Positions 61,501 through 64,000 of a DNA stretch of 64,000 nt are shown here, one piece after another. This DNA comes from Janthinobacterium sp. 1_2014MBL_MicDiv (GTDB taxonomy: Bacteria; Pseudomonadota; Gammaproteobacteria; Burkholderiales; Burkholderiaceae_D). The DNA is taken from contig NZ_CP011319.1 of NCBI RefSeq assembly GCF_001865675.1, positions 1,798,001 to 1,862,000 of the forward strand, read 5' to 3'. The notes below the pieces were generated by a model. That model saw only the letters and a list, made by a program, of their open reading frames with translations, was not told where the DNA came from and did not search any database. The stretch's first letter is position 1; each line of letters starts with the position of its first letter. The position numbers and the translations under genes were made by a program.

Positions 61501-64000
61501 GGCGGGCGGCAGCCTGGCCAACCGCATCATGCCGAGCGGGACAGACAATCCGGCCTGCGCCACGGCCGAAAATTGCAGCACGGTGACCAGCATCACCAGC
61601 CCGAAAGTGGCCGTGCAGAAGAGCGTCGACCATGCCACGATCAATATCGGCGCCACCCTGACCTGGAGCGTCACGGCGACCAATAGCGGCGACGGCGTCA
61701 GCACGGCGCCCATCACCCTGACCGATACGCTGCCGGCCAACCTGACGGGCATAAACGTGGCGCTGGTCGGCAGCGCCACCTGCGCCGCACCGGTGGGCAA
61801 TATCCTCACGTGCACGGTGCCGGCCGGCCTGGCCGCGAACGGCGGCGTCGCCGGTTTCACCGTCACGGGCCAGCCTGCCGTGGCGGGTACCTACGCCAAC
61901 AGCGTCGTGCCTTCGGGCGCCGACAACCCTGCCTGCGCCACGCCAGCCGCCTGCGCCACCACCAGCACGGTGACCAGTCCCAGCGTGGCCGTGACGAAAG
62001 GCGTCGACAGGACCACCGTCAATCTGGGCGATACCATCACCTGGACCCTGAAAGCCATCAACAGCGGCAGCGGCCCGACGAATGGTCCGATCACGCTGAC
62101 CGATACCTTGCCGGCAAACGTGGGCGCGCTGCAGATCCTGCCCGTGGCGCCCGCCAGTTGCGGCGTGCCCGCCGGCACCACGCTGACCTGCACCGTGCCC
62201 CCTGGCCTGGCCAGCGGCATGCAGGCGACGGTGATCATCAAGGCTGTGGCGAATGCGTCCGGCACGGTGGCCAACAGCCTCGTGCCGGGCGGCGTCGACA
62301 ATCCTGCCTGCGCCACGCCGGGCGATTGCCAGACGACGACCACCGTCACCAGCCCGAACGTGACGGTGAAGAAGACCGTCGACAAGGCCAGCGTCAACGT
62401 GGGCGACACGATCACGTGGACCTTGACGGTGAGTAATAGCGGCACGGGCGCCAGCACGGGCCTCGTCACGCTGGCCGACACCTTGCCGGCCGGCCTGGCG
62501 AATGTCGTCGTCAGCCCGCAGGCACCCGCCAGCTGCGCGCCAGTGGCGGGCCAGAACCTGACCTGCAGCGTGCCGGCCGGCCTGGCTCCCGGCGCCTCGG
62601 CGAAGGTCATCGTCAGCGCCACGGCCACGCTGGCCGGCTCCGCCGTCAACAGCGTGCTGCCGTCCGGTCCCGACAATCCAGCCTGCGTGCTGCCCGGCGA
62701 TTGCGGCACCACCACGACGGTGGTCAAGCTGCTCGTCGACGTCACCACCACCCTGAACAATTTCCCGCCGAATACCCTGGCGGGCGACACGATCTCCGGC
62801 ACCGTCACCTACGCCAACGTGGGACCGGGCCCGGCCGAAGGCGTGAGCTACACCCTGCAGCTGACGCCGGGCCTGAGCAACGTCACCCTGACGGGCGCCG
62901 TCGGCAGCTACAATCCCGCCACGGGCGTCGTCACCCTCAGCGGCTTGCCCGTGACCCTGGCGAATGGCCAGAGCACCAGCTTTAACGTCAGCTACACGCA
63001 GCCGGCCGACAACCTGTCGATGGTGACGTCGACCATCGCCACCACGTCCGTGGAAGTGGCGAACCACTTGCCGAACACGGCCACGGCAACCGTGCCCGGC
63101 CCCATCATCCGCGTGACCAAACTGGCCGACAAGTCCACGGCCAACGTGGGCGAGACGATCACGTGGACCATCACGGCGACGAATACGGGCAGCCTGGCCA
63201 ACCTGGGCGTGGTGACCCTGACCGACATCCTGCCCGCCAACGTGGCCGTGCTGTCCGTCGCGCCGGGCGCGGGCGTCAGCTGTCCGCCGCTGGCCAGCTG
63301 GCTGGCCAACAGCGCCCAGGCATGTACCGTCGCGGCAGGCCAGCTGGCTGCCGTGAATGGCAGCCGCAGCATCGTCATCACGGCCAGGGGCACGGCCGGT
63401 GGCAGCCTGGGCAACAAGGTCTTGCCGAGCGGGCCAGACAATCCCGCCTGCGCCCAGGCCGCTTCCTGCCAGACCACCACCACCATCCTCAGCCCGCAAG
63501 TGGCCGTGCATAAGACTGTCGACAAGAGCAATATCAACGTGGGCGACGCGCTGACGTGGACGCTCGCCGTGGCCAATACGGGCACGGGTGCGACCATGGG
63601 CGTGCTCACCCTGACCGATACCTTGCCGGCCAACCTGACCCTGTGGCAAGTGCTGCCCGCGTCGCCCGCCACGTGCGCGGTGCCCAGCGGCAATCAGCTT
63701 GTCTGTTCCATTCCTGCCGGCATGGCGGCGGGTGCCACGCTGAATATCGTCGTCAAGGGCGTGGCCAATGCGGCCGGCGCCTACGTCAATACCGTCGTGC
63801 CGAGCGGCCCCGACAATCCCGTCTGCCCGCAACCCGGCGATTGCAGCACGACCAGCACGGCCGTGAAGCTGCTGGTCGACGTTACCACCACCCTGAACGG
63901 CTTCCCCGGCAGCACGCATGCGGGCGACACGATTACCGGCACGGTCAATTTCAGCAATATCGGCCCCGGTCCCGCCGAAGGCGTGACGTACAGCCTGCAG
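58583..64000 (+). CDS. Giant secreted/surface protein with PA14-like domain and DUF11 repeats (partial, runs off the window)
   Basis: One frame starting at ATG 58583 stays open to the last base (1806 codons, no stop). A long N-terminal segment with a signal-like helix (LLALAAALLGAAAPATAQ) ends near residue 65. A PA14-like domain follows (about 120-270; FSVAHDDDVKVDF, LARVLWNNVGGINYLHMRW). From about 285 come many DUF11-type beta domains of about 110-130 residues, with themes VxVxKSVD...VGDTITWT and TLTDTLPANL. LVDVTTTLN copies start near 60840, 62729 and 63869. Pairs such as CAxPGxC recur, suggesting disulfides. The C-terminus is unseen. DUF11 arrays are typical of surface adhesins. Confidence 0.92.
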   Translation, partial: MIKTPQETAGHSGRHTVSSSAARIARAFAAIGRRVRRSPSPASPVAPLLALAAALLGAAAPATAQVLWEDYRGIERVPANPATPNYNNGFNAGSTGRLASLMALAANPGVNAARTGSSPQLDWANGTAANPAQLCNLDTQQTSASCRAWIMGRAMYTLVVFPQAGNYKFSVAHDDDVKVDFSTQYSTNYRNTVYNVAVGSVAEYSNNETDFQNLAGNFNSATPGGCYLARVLWNNVGGINYLHMRWTRPDNVTEIIPAAQLRDPSLASSYASCTNSKTDLAVGKVGPAQFSVGKPLSYTMKVWNRGPALSTGATFSDVLPASLSNVSWTCAASGSASCGTKTSGSGSNNVSITMGNLPLNAAVSDPTTGSYLTVTITATPGDAASIVNTANVTVSPNETDTDLSNNSSSTTATVKTNTLTVVKALAPTGDSGLFIMNANGTAGVQGGNGATASAVVRVGNLVTFAESAGTATILAQYQSSYSCVRTDTAAVIGAGAATTGNFTMPEAPVTCTISNRRLQADMQAVTTVPAGPYNAGSPVTVTGVCTNNGPDNPAAPTCVMSGLPAGATATCSAPVSPFIPGSRINCSATFNLPASGSLTITTTAGSTTLDPIPANNVDSDTLGIVSPLVRVQKSVDRTSAYVGETVQWTVTASNTGTGATTAALTLTDTLPANLASIVVTPTAPVTCAPLAGNTLVCSVPAGLAPGASAQVGISAAPTVAGSFVNSVTPSGGNGASCVTPGACQTTTTVQKPLVDVTTTLNGFPGSTNAGDAINGSVTYRNVGPGTAENLTYTLQLPPGLTGVSVGGVTGVYNAGTGFIVLSGLPPNLAAGQGVTFSLSYTQPASNSSFVTSVIATTSVEVANDLPNMATVMVPGPNVRVTKVADKLTANVGENITWTITASNTGNIANQGVVALADLLPPNLVVTNVVAAPGVTCPPLASWVASSTQTCTVAAGQLAAINGSRSVTITAHATAGGSLANRIMPSGTDNPACATAENCSTVTSITSPKVAVQKSVDHATINIGATLTWSVTATNSGDGVSTAPITLTDTLPANLTGINVALVGSATCAAPVGNILTCTVPAGLAANGGVAGFTVTGQPAVAGTYANSVVPSGADNPACATPAACATTSTVTSPSVAVTKGVDRTTVNLGDTITWTLKAINSGSGPTNGPITLTDTLPANVGALQILPVAPASCGVPAGTTLTCTVPPGLASGMQATVIIKAVANASGTVANSLVPGGVDNPACATPGDCQTTTTVTSPNVTVKKTVDKASVNVGDTITWTLTVSNSGTGASTGLVTLADTLPAGLANVVVSPQAPASCAPVAGQNLTCSVPAGLAPGASAKVIVSATATLAGSAVNSVLPSGPDNPACVLPGDCGTTTTVVKLLVDVTTTLNNFPPNTLAGDTISGTVTYANVGPGPAEGVSYTLQLTPGLSNVTLTGAVGSYNPATGVVTLSGLPVTLANGQSTSFNVSYTQPADNLSMVTSTIATTSVEVANHLPNTATATVPGPIIRVTKLADKSTANVGETITWTITATNTGSLANLGVVTLTDILPANVAVLSVAPGAGVSCPPLASWLANSAQACTVAAGQLAAVNGSRSIVITARGTAGGSLGNKVLPSGPDNPACAQAASCQTTTTILSPQVAVHKTVDKSNINVGDALTWTLAVANTGTGATMGVLTLTDTLPANLTLWQVLPASPATCAVPSGNQLVCSIPAGMAAGATLNIVVKGVANAAGAYVNTVVPSGPDNPVCPQPGDCSTTSTAVKLLVDVTTTLNGFPGSTHAGDTITGTVNFSNIGPGPAEGVTYSLQ

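Noticed and set aside
58637..63919. A 1760-codon open frame on the minus strand
   Set aside because: It lies opposite the DUF11 repeat gene, has low-complexity His/Arg/Gly/Gln content and shows no domain. The plus frame has a signal peptide and clear repeats. High GC at codon ends keeps the antisense frame open.

Overview
The window is high-GC (apart from a few AT-rich gaps), densely coded and has many 4-bp stop/start overlaps. Gene content (SiaABC-D signalling, Hsp70 pairs beside a DUF2760 gene, urtABCDE, heme uptake under a FecI/FecR pair) and protein style suggest a betaproteobacterium of the Oxalobacteraceae (Janthinobacterium/Massilia/Duganella type). That placement is inference, not a database result. 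No phage, transposase, CRISPR array or rRNA was seen.

Left part (1-14100): the tail of a formate dehydrogenase catalytic subunit, then the beta and gamma subunits, FdhE, SelA, SelB and tRNA-Sec. This is a selenocysteine/formate-oxidation island. After a small periplasmic binding protein comes a minus-strand operon, siaA-siaB-siaC-siaD, a phosphatase/kinase/switch/diguanylate cyclase module with a CBS-domain SiaA. Then come a quinone-reductase-like flavoprotein with a MerR regulator, a Fur protein with its own Fur box, a LysR regulator, and OmpW behind a perfect FNR-type site.

Middle-left (14100-24670): a metNIQ methionine importer whose MetN lacks the C-terminal regulatory domain. It is followed by a heme-iron locus on the minus strand: FecI-type sigma, FecR, TonB-dependent receptor, heme oxygenase and an unusual DUF454-TonB fusion. 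A YceI protein follows, then an inverted-repeat element and three 153-bp tandem units, each carrying a terminator-like hairpin.

Middle (24670-40030): a flavin monooxygenase with its GAF/Fis regulator, an alginate-export-type porin and a serine hydrolase. A shared palindrome sits upstream of both the monooxygenase and the porin. Then a CHASE2-only membrane protein, a GFA-family protein, and a three-gene operon of DUF2760 plus two divergent Hsp70s. A transglutaminase-like protein and a DUF4349 lipoprotein follow.

Right part (40030-64000): a complete urea importer urtABCDE without urease genes, a split chromate transporter, a small unknown ORF, and a stand-alone receiver protein flanked by two DnaA-box-like repeats. 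Next are an HD-domain protein, an acetoacetate-decarboxylase-like/FAD-oxidoreductase fusion, an esterase, a 7TM-DISM hybrid histidine kinase, an RhtB exporter and a YceI lipoprotein. After about 370 bp of AT-rich DNA the window ends inside a giant PA14/DUF11-repeat surface protein read on the plus strand. It is open for at least 1806 codons and runs off the edge.
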